Shown here one piece after another: positions 36,250 to 43,970 of a DNA stretch of 64,000 nt. The stretch's first letter is position 1. Each line of letters begins with the position of its first letter. The DNA is from JACZYA01 sp965247455 (lineage in GTDB: Bacteria > Acidobacteriota > Terriglobia > Acidiferrales > 2-02-FULL-67-57). The stretch lies in contig CBDFHE010000003.1 in assembly GCA_965247455.1 (NCBI GenBank), forward strand, positions 3,442-67,441, written 5' to 3'. A program made the translations under genes and the position numbers. The notes under the pieces were generated by a model. That model was not told the DNA's origin. It saw only the letters and a list, made by a program, of their open reading frames with translations, and did not search any database.

Positions 36250-37919
36250 CCCGGATTTCCGATTTGGCTGTGGTACCGTATCGCCAGGACCAGTCGCTGC
36301 GCCTTGAGTTTTGGGGCTCCGACGTAAGGAACCACACTACGGAGGGTGACACCCGGTGGGTGAATTACAACACGAGCCATTCCAGTTCGCGTTCAACGGC
36401 TTCTTGAAAGTCGCGTTCCAGGGATCGCGCGTCACTTCTGACGCTGGCCTCATTCTGGTGCGCGAGTTGGATGAACGTCTGGGGCTGGAGACACTCATCG
36501 CCGAGCACCTGAGCGATTCCCGACAGGGGATGAACACCCAGTTCAGCGTGGTGGATCTCCTGCGGCAGTCGGTCTACAGTCGCCTCGCGGGCTACGAAGA
36601 TCTCAACGACGCGGGGCGCGTGTCGGCAGACCCAACATTTCGTCTCATCGGGTCGCCAAAGCGCTGGGACCGGGGTGCGGCGCTGACATCGACGCTGCAT
36701 TGGTTCGAGACAGAGCTGCTGACCCACGAGGAGAATCTCGTCGGGTTGAGGGCCGTGAACCGGGAGGTGCTTGCACAGGCCGAGATGGCGACGCGCGCCG
36801 ACCGGATCGTGCTCGACATGGATTCGAGCGAGAGCCCGGTGCATGGGGCGCAGGAAGGGAGCGCCTATAACGGGCACTTCGAGTCCGTCTGCTACCACCC
36901 GCTGTTTCTGTTCACCGAGCATGGGGACTGCCTCGCCGCCACGCTGCGGCCAGGCAACGTGCATAGCGCCGACGACTGGGACGACCTGCTCGTACCGGAG
37001 ATTGACCGGCAGCAGGTGGAGGGCAAGCGCGTAGCGTTCCGCGCAGACGCCGCGTTCGCGAAGCCCGAGATCTACGACGCGCTCGAGCAGCGCGACGTGG
37101 ACTATGCCATTCGCATGCCGGCGAACAAGAGCTTGGAGCTGGAAATCGAAGACATCCTCTTTCGTCCGCCGGGACGGCCGAGCTGCAAGCCCTTGGTGCG
37201 CTACCAGAGTTTCCGCTATCAGGCCAAGAGCTGGACCACGCCCAGACGGATCGTCGCCAAGGTGGAGCACCACCAAGGTGAGCTGTTCCCTCGCGTCGGC
37301 TTCATCGTGACCAACACGGCCCTCCCGAGCCGCTCGGTCGTGCGGTTTTACAACAAGCGCGGTACGGCGGAGCAATGGATCAAGGAAGGCAAGCAGGCCA
37401 CCCACTGGACGCGGCTGTCGTGCCATCGTTTCCGGGCGAACGAGGTGCGCCTGCAACTGAGCGTCCTGGCCTACAATCTGGGCAACTTGTGGCGCAGACT
37501 GGTCCTTCCGCTGCGGGTCAAGCGCTGGTCGCTCACGAGTCTCCAGCAGCGACTGGTGAAAACTGGGGGCCGGCTGGTGAAGCATGCGCGGTACTACTGG
37601 CTTCTGCTGGCGGAAGGGCATCTCACGCGGCGGCTGTTCGGCGACATGCTGCGGAGGATCTGGGCGCTACCCGTGCCGGCAGGCTGACGCGCGGCCTGAA
37701 GTGCAACGAAGCCCGCCCGGCGATGACACGGGGCACACGTGTGGAGCGGTGTCTGAGAAATGCCCGAAAAGCAGGGGTTCCAGTCGGTCGCACGTCGGCG
37801 CGGGCTCAGATGAAGGCCTTTGAAGCTGAACGATTGTGCGACGATCGAAGTTTTTGTGCGATCGGCGGCGATCGGGTGTATAAACGTGCCATCAGGGGCA
37901 GGCAAAACGGAAATCCCGG
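36250..37919 (+). mobile_element. IS1380-family insertion sequence, copy 2 (1,670 bp)
   Basis: Same length and ends as copy 1, in plus orientation, flanked by CTTAA target duplications (36245-36249 and 37920-37924). Only a few base differences from copy 1 were noticed. It interrupts the first exported repeat-protein gene of the Fap-like cluster. Confidence 0.95.
36356..37687 (+). CDS. IS1380-family DDE transposase
   Basis: A 443-residue transposase identical to that of copy 1 except Thr for Met in IVTNTALPS. The catalytic motifs LDMDSSESP and YNKRGTAEQWIKEGK are intact. It reads in the same direction as the host gene, so an IS-borne promoter could affect the downstream amyloid-like genes. 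Confidence 0.95.
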   Translation: MGELQHEPFQFAFNGFLKVAFQGSRVTSDAGLILVRELDERLGLETLIAEHLSDSRQGMNTQFSVVDLLRQSVYSRLAGYEDLNDAGRVSADPTFRLIGSPKRWDRGAALTSTLHWFETELLTHEENLVGLRAVNREVLAQAEMATRADRIVLDMDSSESPVHGAQEGSAYNGHFESVCYHPLFLFTEHGDCLAATLRPGNVHSADDWDDLLVPEIDRQQVEGKRVAFRADAAFAKPEIYDALEQRDVDYAIRMPANKSLELEIEDILFRPPGRPSCKPLVRYQSFRYQAKSWTTPRRIVAKVEHHQGELFPRVGFIVTNTALPSRSVVRFYNKRGTAEQWIKEGKQATHWTRLSCHRFRANEVRLQLSVLAYNLGNLWRRLVLPLRVKRWSLTSLQQRLVKTGGRLVKHARYYWLLLAEGHLTRRLFGDMLRRIWALPVPAG

Positions 37920-38448
37920 CTTAAGTGTTTCCGTGTCTGCCGAGGCAGGCGCTGACATCGGGTTTGGGCTCATCAGCGGGGGTGTGGAGATAACCGCCGA
38001 CGCAACCACTAGCCAAACTTTGACCTGGATCCTGCCGGACCTGAGCTTTACTGCTGATGGTGTGATATGTGCTGTGGCCATGGGATCCTGCGATTCGGAG
38101 GGGACCGACAGCAGCACATCCAGCGGCACTCTAAGCGTGCGGTCGCCTTTTGCGCTCTATGGTGCTCAAGGCGAGTACATCGTGGTGGACGACTCCGAGC
38201 TCGAAGTTGAAACCGATTACTCCGTGCTCCTCACTAGCAACGCACAGCAGAACGTGCGGGCGCTGAACCTGGTCAATGCCGCCGGAAGCGTGGTGGCAAA
38301 CGCCGTTAACGTGTCCCGGACGCCGACGGTGGGCCCGGTCCTGAACCTGACACAGAGCAATGTGATCATCCAGCGGCGCTAAAACCAGCTTCCCCGAAGG
38401 GGGCTGGAGAAGATCGCAGCCGCCGGCACACGGCGGCAATCGCAAAGG

Positions 38449-39480
38449 ATGATCATGCGAAGTGTCTACCTCTTGGTCGGCGCTTTGGTCCTGGCGCACG
38501 GCGGGCAGGCTTTCGGGCAGTCGCGTCCTCTGACCGATGTCCAGATGGCCCGCATCACCGCCGGGCATACCGAAGCAGGCGGTGAAAGGCGCAGCGGCGT
38601 CATTGTTGGGAACTCCTCGACCGCGACGTTGCGGCCCACCGCCATCATTGACCTCAAGGGCTCGGCTCAGAAGGGGAGCCGAGCCCTGAACATGGTCAAT
38701 TCCGCCCAGAGCAGCGTAGCCAACGGGATAAACGTGTGGGATGGGAGGCTGGCGGGGATGGCTGCCGAGGCCCAGTTCAACGTCGGTCAGGCGAACCTCG
38801 TGTTCCAGGACCAGCGCCGCTCCTCCCACCTGGGCGAGTGGAAGCTGGAAGGAATCAATCTGGATGAATCCTTCCAGCAGACCCGCTCGATCACTTCTCA
38901 AGCCCAGGTAGTTCCCGCATTCTTGCTGACAACCATCCCAATCGGGGTGGGGTTTGCGGGCGCGGGCACGTTTACTGCCGACATTGGTGCCGGAGCAGTT
39001 AGCATCGACTCCGTCATCAGCACCACGGTTACAACCACGGAAGAAAGCTGCGTCTTTTTCGGGACAATCTGCCACACAGACACGGAATCAGAAACGCGCA
39101 CGGAAACAGTTACGGGGAGTGTGAGTTTACCCCCTATTTCCATGCAGGTTGTGGACGGCTCGGCGTGCCTGGTCGTCTTCGGGACATGCTCGATCACCGC
39201 ATCCCTCTCCAGCACTTCGGAGGGGAGCCGGACGATTCTCGTCCCGGCCAGCATGACCGAGGCCGAAGCCGAATACATTGTGATGAGCGATGGAACGCTG
39301 GATGTCGAGACGGACTATTCTGTGCTCCTCTCGGACTTCGCCCAGGAAGACATCCGAGTCTTGAATGGAGTGAATGCGGCCGGCAGCGTGGTGGCGAACG
39401 CCGTGAACGTCTCGCGGGCAGGAACGATGAGCTCAGTTCTCAACCTAACGCAACGCAACTTTATCACTCAGCGCCAATGA
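38449..39480 (+). CDS. Fap-like exported repeat protein 2
   Basis: The 343-residue product has a signal peptide (about 1-24) and then PLTDVQMARITAGHTE, the same leader-like motif as its neighbours. Repeat 1 (SRALNMVNSAQSSVANGINV, then FNVGQANLVFQDQ) lies near 75-130 and repeat 2 (IRVLNGVNAAGSVVANAVNV, then LNLTQRNFITQRQ) closes the protein. The Ser/Thr-rich linker contains two CX6C motifs (CVFFGTIC and CLVVFGTC). Paired short amyloid-type repeats separated by a variable linker fit a FapC/FapB-like fibre subunit; homology to Fap is inferred from architecture and neighbours, not from clear sequence identity. An alternative start codon six bases downstream is equally possible. Confidence 0.65.
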   Translation: MIMRSVYLLVGALVLAHGGQAFGQSRPLTDVQMARITAGHTEAGGERRSGVIVGNSSTATLRPTAIIDLKGSAQKGSRALNMVNSAQSSVANGINVWDGRLAGMAAEAQFNVGQANLVFQDQRRSSHLGEWKLEGINLDESFQQTRSITSQAQVVPAFLLTTIPIGVGFAGAGTFTADIGAGAVSIDSVISTTVTTTEESCVFFGTICHTDTESETRTETVTGSVSLPPISMQVVDGSACLVVFGTCSITASLSSTSEGSRTILVPASMTEAEAEYIVMSDGTLDVETDYSVLLSDFAQEDIRVLNGVNAAGSVVANAVNVSRAGTMSSVLNLTQRNFITQRQ

Positions 39481-39512
39481 TCAGAGATTCCTGGCAGAAA
39501 ATGAGGTGAATC

Positions 39513-39914
39513 ATGAAACGCATTCTTCTTCTCTCCCTGGCAGGCTTACTGCTCTTCGGAGCGGTGAGCCCGGCCGGGGCGGAGGGACGCAAACTCAGTG
39601 ACGAGGAGTTGGACCAGGTCACCGCCGCCGGGGTTTGGACCGAGGTGGTGGACGGCGTGGTCAGGTTTCATTTCGAAGGCCGCGCCGGGCGCTCCCACAC
39701 CGTAAATGGCAGCGGAACCATCGAGCTGCTGGAGGCGGAGCTTCCGCCCAGCGCCGCCATCCTCATCCTGCGCGACAACGCTCAAGGGAATCTGCGTTCT
39801 CTCATCAACGTCAACGCGGTCAATTCTCTCATCCAGGTGCTCGTCAATCTGAACATCAACATCAACTCCACCGTCGGCAGCGTGCAGCAGATCAACCTGT
39901 CAAAAGAGTTCTAG
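39513..39914 (+). CDS. Small exported Fap-like protein 3
   Basis: A 133-residue exported protein. Signal peptide 1-23, then RKLSDEELDQVTAAG, almost the consensus of double-glycine (Nif11/NHLP-like) leader ends. The C-terminus (DNAQGNLRSLINVNAVNSLI, then NININSTVGSVQQINL) is one degenerate copy of the repeat in the two larger paralogues. It may be a minor subunit, nucleator or chaperone comparable in position to FapA or FapE. It starts 32 bp after the previous gene and ends 2 bp before the peptidase gene. Confidence 0.6.
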   Translation: MKRILLLSLAGLLLFGAVSPAGAEGRKLSDEELDQVTAAGVWTEVVDGVVRFHFEGRAGRSHTVNGSGTIELLEAELPPSAAILILRDNAQGNLRSLINVNAVNSLIQVLVNLNININSTVGSVQQINLSKEF

Positions 39915-39916
39915 CT

Positions 39917-40615
39917 GTGAGAAACTGCTGCCCCGCCATTCTAGCGCTCGCACCGGTGCTCGCTCTGGCCGGAGCATCCCCGGCCTCGGCGCAGCGCCTG
40001 CCCCTCAGCTTGGGCGGGGTCAGAGCCACTACGGCTGTCCAATCCTTGCAGGAGATCCGTCAGGCCCGCATCGTGCGTCAGCGCTGGGACCTCAGTTGCG
40101 GGTCGGCGGCGTTGAGCACGCTTTTGACCTATGACCTTAGCGACCCCACACCCGAGACCGCGGTAGTGGTTTGGGTGCTGCACCGGACCGACCCGGTGCG
40201 CGTCCGATCCCGGGGAGGGTTTTCCCTCCTGGACCTAAAGCGGTTTGTCCAGTTTCGCGGGTACAACGCGGAAGGGTATGCCGACCTCAGTCTGGACGAA
40301 CTGGCGGGGCTGGGTGGGGCGGCCATCGTCCCGATCCGGATCAAAAGCTACGACCACTTTGTGGTGTTTCGTGGTGTGATGGGCGGCCGAGTGATCCTGG
40401 CCGACCCGACTTTCGGCAATTTGACCATGGCAGTGGAGCGGTTCCTCAAAATCTGGAAGAACGGCATCGGGTTCGTCGTGCTTCCCCGGAAGCCCTCTTC
40501 CGCTCCCGGCCAAGCGGCTGCGCGGGCCGAGAAATTACCCTTTCCCGACGTTGGCTCCATCTATCGGGGGCTGCGCGCAGGTGGCCTCGCTCCCCTGACT
40601 CGGCGGTCCCCCTAA
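39917..40615 (+). CDS. Exported C39-family cysteine peptidase (FapD-like)
   Basis: A GTG start at 39917 gives a 232-residue protein with a signal peptide (cut near ASA, residue 25). The C39 triad is visible: Gln55 and Cys61 in QRWDLSCGSAAL, His147 in YDHFVVFRG and Asp163 in ILADPTFG; GGFSLLDLKRFVQFRGY is also typical. C39 domains usually cut after double-glycine leaders in ABC exporters, but here the domain is alone and exported, as in FapD of the Pseudomonas Fap operon. The three upstream exported proteins carry TAG/TAAG leader-like ends and are the likely substrates. The next gene starts 3 bp later. Confidence 0.85.
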   Translation: MRNCCPAILALAPVLALAGASPASAQRLPLSLGGVRATTAVQSLQEIRQARIVRQRWDLSCGSAALSTLLTYDLSDPTPETAVVVWVLHRTDPVRVRSRGGFSLLDLKRFVQFRGYNAEGYADLSLDELAGLGGAAIVPIRIKSYDHFVVFRGVMGGRVILADPTFGNLTMAVERFLKIWKNGIGFVVLPRKPSSAPGQAAARAEKLPFPDVGSIYRGLRAGGLAPLTRRSP

Positions 40616-40618
40616 GAC

Positions 40619-41803
40619 ATGATTCGACGCTGGTCCAAAACGGAGAGTGTCTCGCGAGCGCTCATCCTTCTGCTTCTTCTCGCGGCCGGGACCCCAGTGG
40701 TGCGCGCAGATGATCAAGATGACAAGATCAAAAAGCTCCGGGAAGCCTTGCAACAGCGTGACCAAGTGATTCTCGACCTCCTCCGGCGCGTGGAAGCGCT
40801 GGAGCGGAAAGTCCAAGGACTGAGCGCTTTTTCTACCTCTCCCACAACGGCGAAAGCCAGCAAACCTTCCGAACAAGACCCGGTGCCTCCCCGGGCGGGA
40901 GAGTACGACGAAGAGGAGCGGCTGGCCCAAGCCGCCTTGGAGCGCACCCTGATCCAAAAAGGCGGCCTGCTGCTGCCTCCTTGGACGCTCGAAATTGAGC
41001 AGAGTTTCACCTACTTCAATTCCTCGTCGGATGTCATCAGCATCGACGGGTTCGCGATTTTCCCGGTTCTGGTGGTGGGAGACATTGTCTCGGAGCGCGT
41101 GCGCCGCGACATTCTCCTGCCCGCCTTCACCACCCGGCTGGGTCTGCCGGGGAATTTCCAGTTTGACGTCCGGGTACCGGTCGGGTATGAGGTGGAACGA
41201 ACCGTGACAGCGGACGAGCAAGAGCGAAAGCGGAGCATCTTTGCGTTAGGCGACATAGAGTTCGGGTTGTCCCGTCAACTCATGCGGCAGCGGGGAGCAC
41301 GGCCCAACCTGCTGGCCGGCTTCCGCTGGAAAACCGTCACCGGGCCCGACCCGTTTGCCCTGGCCTCCACCACACCGGCGCCGGGAACCGGCTTCCGCAG
41401 TTGGCAGGCAACGTTGACGGCGGTCAAGGTGCGCGACCCGGTGGTGTTTTTCGGTGGCTTCTCCTACACCAACAACCTAGCTGCCAGCAAGCCGGTGGGC
41501 CGTATCAACCCCGGCAACTCGTGGGGGTACCAGCTTGGCTTGGCCCTGGCGCTGAACCTGGAGTCCTCCATCAGTTTCGGCTGGGATCAACAGTTCGCCG
41601 GGCGGACGTCCCTGGACGGCGGTTCAGTACCCGGATCCTTTCTCTCCACGGGAACTTTCCGCGTGGGCAGTTCCTACGTGCTGGCGCCGGGACGCTCGGT
41701 GGATGTGGGCCTCGGGATCGGCCTCACCCGGGATGTTCCCGACTTTCAGTTTAGCTTTGCTTTGCCCTTCCGCTGGGTTCTGCGCTCGCGCGCCGCCCGC
41801 TAG
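40619..41803 (+). CDS. Outer-membrane barrel protein with N-terminal coiled coil (FapF-like)
   Basis: The 394-residue protein has a signal peptide, a heptad-rich segment (about 35-70: DDKIKKLREALQQRDQVILD) and a low-complexity linker. The remainder (about 115-390) consists of alternating amphipathic strands (WTLEIEQSFTYFNSS, then FQFDVRVPVGYEVERTV) ending in a strand with FQFSFALPFRW, typical of an outer-membrane barrel. Coiled coil plus C-terminal barrel is the design of FapF, the channel that exports Fap subunits. It is the last gene of the cluster. A generic transporter of the OmpP1 or meta-pathway type is the alternative. Confidence 0.65.
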   Translation: MIRRWSKTESVSRALILLLLLAAGTPVVRADDQDDKIKKLREALQQRDQVILDLLRRVEALERKVQGLSAFSTSPTTAKASKPSEQDPVPPRAGEYDEEERLAQAALERTLIQKGGLLLPPWTLEIEQSFTYFNSSSDVISIDGFAIFPVLVVGDIVSERVRRDILLPAFTTRLGLPGNFQFDVRVPVGYEVERTVTADEQERKRSIFALGDIEFGLSRQLMRQRGARPNLLAGFRWKTVTGPDPFALASTTPAPGTGFRSWQATLTAVKVRDPVVFFGGFSYTNNLAASKPVGRINPGNSWGYQLGLALALNLESSISFGWDQQFAGRTSLDGGSVPGSFLSTGTFRVGSSYVLAPGRSVDVGLGIGLTRDVPDFQFSFALPFRWVLRSRAAR

Positions 41804-41914
41804 CAGTCTTTGGTCTCACACAAAGACCTCAGCACTTCTTTCAATCGACGCTCCACGAAGACAACCTCCGAGCTCCATTTCGGTTAGACCGTGCCGAAAC
41901 CATTTCCTTTCTGG

Positions 41915-42123
41915 CGCAAGCGCGTGGCGGCGGCGGACTTTATCAACGGCCTGCACCTGAAGAGCGGGGAAAGGCTAGAAACCACCTAGCGCCACCATCA
42001 CGGCCTCTGGGTTCGGCAACCAGAGGCCCTTCCTGCTGTCTCGAAAACCTTGAGTTAACCGCGCCCCCAATTGCTTGATAGAGCGCTGCTTGGGTACCCC
42101 AACTCTGGTGTGTGAAAACTACA
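41915..42123 (+). repeat. Direct repeat of the fmt 3' end, right copy
   Basis: A 209-bp duplicate (about 95% identical) of 35160-35368, beginning inside fmt coding sequence and including RKRVAAADFINGLHL and the stop. The hairpin is perfect here (GGCCTCTGG 42002-42010, CCAGAGGCC 42020-42028). The rest of the 41804-42425 gap shows no gene; its last 70 bp are a promoter region. Together the two copies bracket the whole Fap-like cluster. Confidence 0.9.
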
Positions 42124-42354
42124 TGCCTTTGGCACAGCGGTACGGAGATCCAGCGCGGGCTCACGCAGCCACTTGCTTGGCTACCCCAGGCCAGACAAGC
42201 CGAATCGGTCCCGCCGGGGAGGGCCACAATGACCGGAGGCAGGTCCACCACCGGTGCCCGCATCCGTGCTTCCTTCGCGACTCTTGCCAAACCTCCTTGT
42301 AGGCTCAACCGCCCAGCCGTTTACAATCTACTGAAAAAGAAGCGAATATAGTTC

Positions 42355-42415
42355 TTGACAGCCACTCAGTTCATGGTAGTATATATTAGTCTAATAAGAC
42401 TATATTAAACTATAA
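42355..42415 (+). promoter_or_regulatory. AT-rich promoter and operator of the ParB-like gene
   Basis: TTGACA (42355-42360), 16-bp spacer and TAGTAT (42377-42382), or an overlapping TATATA. Downstream are a TAGTCT-AATA-AGACTA palindrome (42387-42402) and two direct repeats starting TATATTA at 42382 and 42401. Repeats at the start site suggest a bound repressor, perhaps the gene's own product. Confidence 0.6.
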
Positions 42416-42425
42416 GAGACCAACA

Positions 42426-43463
42426 ATGACTAAGACAATCCAGGCCCCCGAGAAAACGAACGAACTCACCATCCGCATCGGCAACCGGGACTTTGTGCTA
42501 GAGCGCAAACAGGTGCCTATTTCCTTCCTGAAGCTCGATCCTTCCAACCAGCGCCTTAGCTATCAACTGACCCAGCTCCGCAAGCAGGGTAAGGTCGGGA
42601 CGGATGCGCAGCTTCATGAACTGCTCTGGTCCATGGACGCCGTCAAGGATCTCTACCAAAGTGTGCTCCGAAATGGCGGGCTGATGCACGACCCTTTCCT
42701 CAAAAGTGAAGGCCTCGTAGTCGAAGGCAACTGCCGCACCGTTGTGCTCCGTGAGCTCCACAAGAAGTATCCAAAGGAAGAGCGGTTCGCAAAGGTCTAT
42801 GTCCAGATTCTTCCGGGAAACTTTTCGGAGGAGCAGCTTGTTAAGCTCCTCGGTGAACTGCACATCGCAGGTAAGATCGAGTGGCGCGCCTATGAACGGG
42901 CAGAGTATGTCTGGAAGATGAACAAGCAGTTTGCGAAGACTTACGACTTTCTGACTGCTCACCTTCGGTGGCCGAGGGCCAAGATCGCTCAAAAAATTGC
43001 AGCCTATGAAGAAACCAATATCTACCTCGCGGAGACGGCTGATCCACAGGGTATCAACCGATTCTCACACTTCGAGGAATTCATGAAGAAGAAGGAACTC
43101 CGCGAGAAGCGGAGTAAAGACCCTCAATTCATGAAGAACTTTCGCAAGTGGGTATTCGTCGGGAAATTCCCGGACGCCAAGCATGTCAGAATCTTCCCCG
43201 ACGTTCTGGCTAACCAGCGCGCTATGAAGGAGTTCGAGCGCAAAGACATACGCACGGCCGAACGAGTATTGAACGAGACGGACCCCGCGAGGAGCTCTGA
43301 CTACTATTGGAGCATGGCGCAAACCACGCAGCAACTTAGGAATACACCACTGTCGGAAGTGAACGACCTCAGGAACGGCAACGGTGCGAAGGTCGAAAAA
43401 CTGCGCGATCTCTATCGTGCCCTACTGGACGTCGCTAAGACTGCGGGCGTATCCTTGAGCTAG
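42426..43463 (+). CDS. ParB/sulfiredoxin-like nuclease-fold protein
   Basis: The 345-residue product has a ParB N-domain-like region (about 25-140): a FLKLDPSNQRLSYQL opening strand, HDPFLKSEGLVVEGNCRTVV with the EGNxR nucleotide-binding box, and VQILPGNFSEEQLVKLLG. A ParB-like helical segment follows (IEWRAYERAEYVWKMNKQF, RAKIAQKIAAYEE). There is no parA nearby, so it is not an obvious partition gene; related stand-alone proteins occur on phages and islands. Base composition is lower in GC than the flanking core genes, suggesting transfer. Confidence 0.65.
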   Translation: MTKTIQAPEKTNELTIRIGNRDFVLERKQVPISFLKLDPSNQRLSYQLTQLRKQGKVGTDAQLHELLWSMDAVKDLYQSVLRNGGLMHDPFLKSEGLVVEGNCRTVVLRELHKKYPKEERFAKVYVQILPGNFSEEQLVKLLGELHIAGKIEWRAYERAEYVWKMNKQFAKTYDFLTAHLRWPRAKIAQKIAAYEETNIYLAETADPQGINRFSHFEEFMKKKELREKRSKDPQFMKNFRKWVFVGKFPDAKHVRIFPDVLANQRAMKEFERKDIRTAERVLNETDPARSSDYYWSMAQTTQQLRNTPLSEVNDLRNGNGAKVEKLRDLYRALLDVAKTAGVSLS

Positions 43464-43516
43464 TCGGCGATCATCTGCTCTCGGCTTTGCAGTACGCATG
43501 CCAGCACGGAGGCACC

Positions 43517-43749
43517 ATGGAAGATCGTATCATCGCTCGGTTGCGGAAGAGTGAAATCGAGGAGATCGTCATAGCTCTTCGCACGTATCAAGGGAATGAA
43601 TTTGCGGATTTTCGCATCTTCTTCGGCGCACGTGGACAAGAGACACGGCCAACGAAGAAAGGATCACGATCCCCCTCGAACTATACAGCGAATTTCGTCG
43701 GTCCATAGAACTGCTGGACGGCGAAATGGCCAAGGAAGGTTGGTCCTAG
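43517..43749 (+). pseudogene. PC4/p15-like ssDNA-binding protein, frameshifted
   Basis: Starting at an ATG behind CGGAGG, the product MEDRIIARLRKSEIEEIVIA with YQGNEFADFRIFF and RPTKKG matches bacterial PC4-like coactivator domains. At about 43665 one base is missing: the next frame continues ITIPLELYSEFRRSIELLDG and ends at 43749, the family's usual C-terminal half. Repaired length is about 77 residues. It follows the ParB-like gene by 53 bp. Confidence 0.65.
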
Positions 43750-43900
43750 TAGCAGCCTAAAAAGAAGGCAAACCGAACCAACAGGATAGCAATTTAGAAC
43801 CGAACTCCGGAACCAGGGGCTGCCTGTAGCCTTTGGGTCGCGTTTCCACCAGCGACTTAGCGACGTGGCCTCGGCCCGGAAACCCACGGGGGCGGGTCAG

Positions 43901-43914
43901 GTGATGAACATCAC
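43901..43914. promoter_or_regulatory. Palindrome upstream of rpe
   Basis: GTGATGAACATCAC is a perfect 6-2-6 palindrome, with another GTGATG half-site at 43933-43938 and a TAGAAT -10-like box at 43942-43947. It could be an operator for the rpe operon. Confidence 0.35.
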
Positions 43915-43970
43915 GGAAAAGAATCAGCCGCCGTGATGTGCTAGAATGGCAGCAGCTCGAGGGGGAAGGA

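Larger units (their letters stand above)
35643..38382 (+). pseudogene. Fap-like exported repeat protein 1, interrupted by IS1380 copy 2
   Basis: Codons 35643-36249 and 37925-38382 join in frame (…NDL then SVSVSAEAG) once the IS and one CTTAA are removed, giving a 354-residue exported protein. It has a signal peptide, then a LVDKQLDRITAG leader-like motif. Two copies of a motif follow: ARALNLVNAAESGVANGVNV with LNVNQENLILQNQ, and VRALNLVNAAGSVVANAVNV with LNLTQSNVIIQ at the very end. Between them lies a variable linker containing one CX6C motif (CAVAMGSC). The architecture resembles the imperfect repeats and linkers of FapB/FapC amyloid subunits. It is a paralogue of the next gene. As sequenced only the first half can be made. 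Confidence 0.7.
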
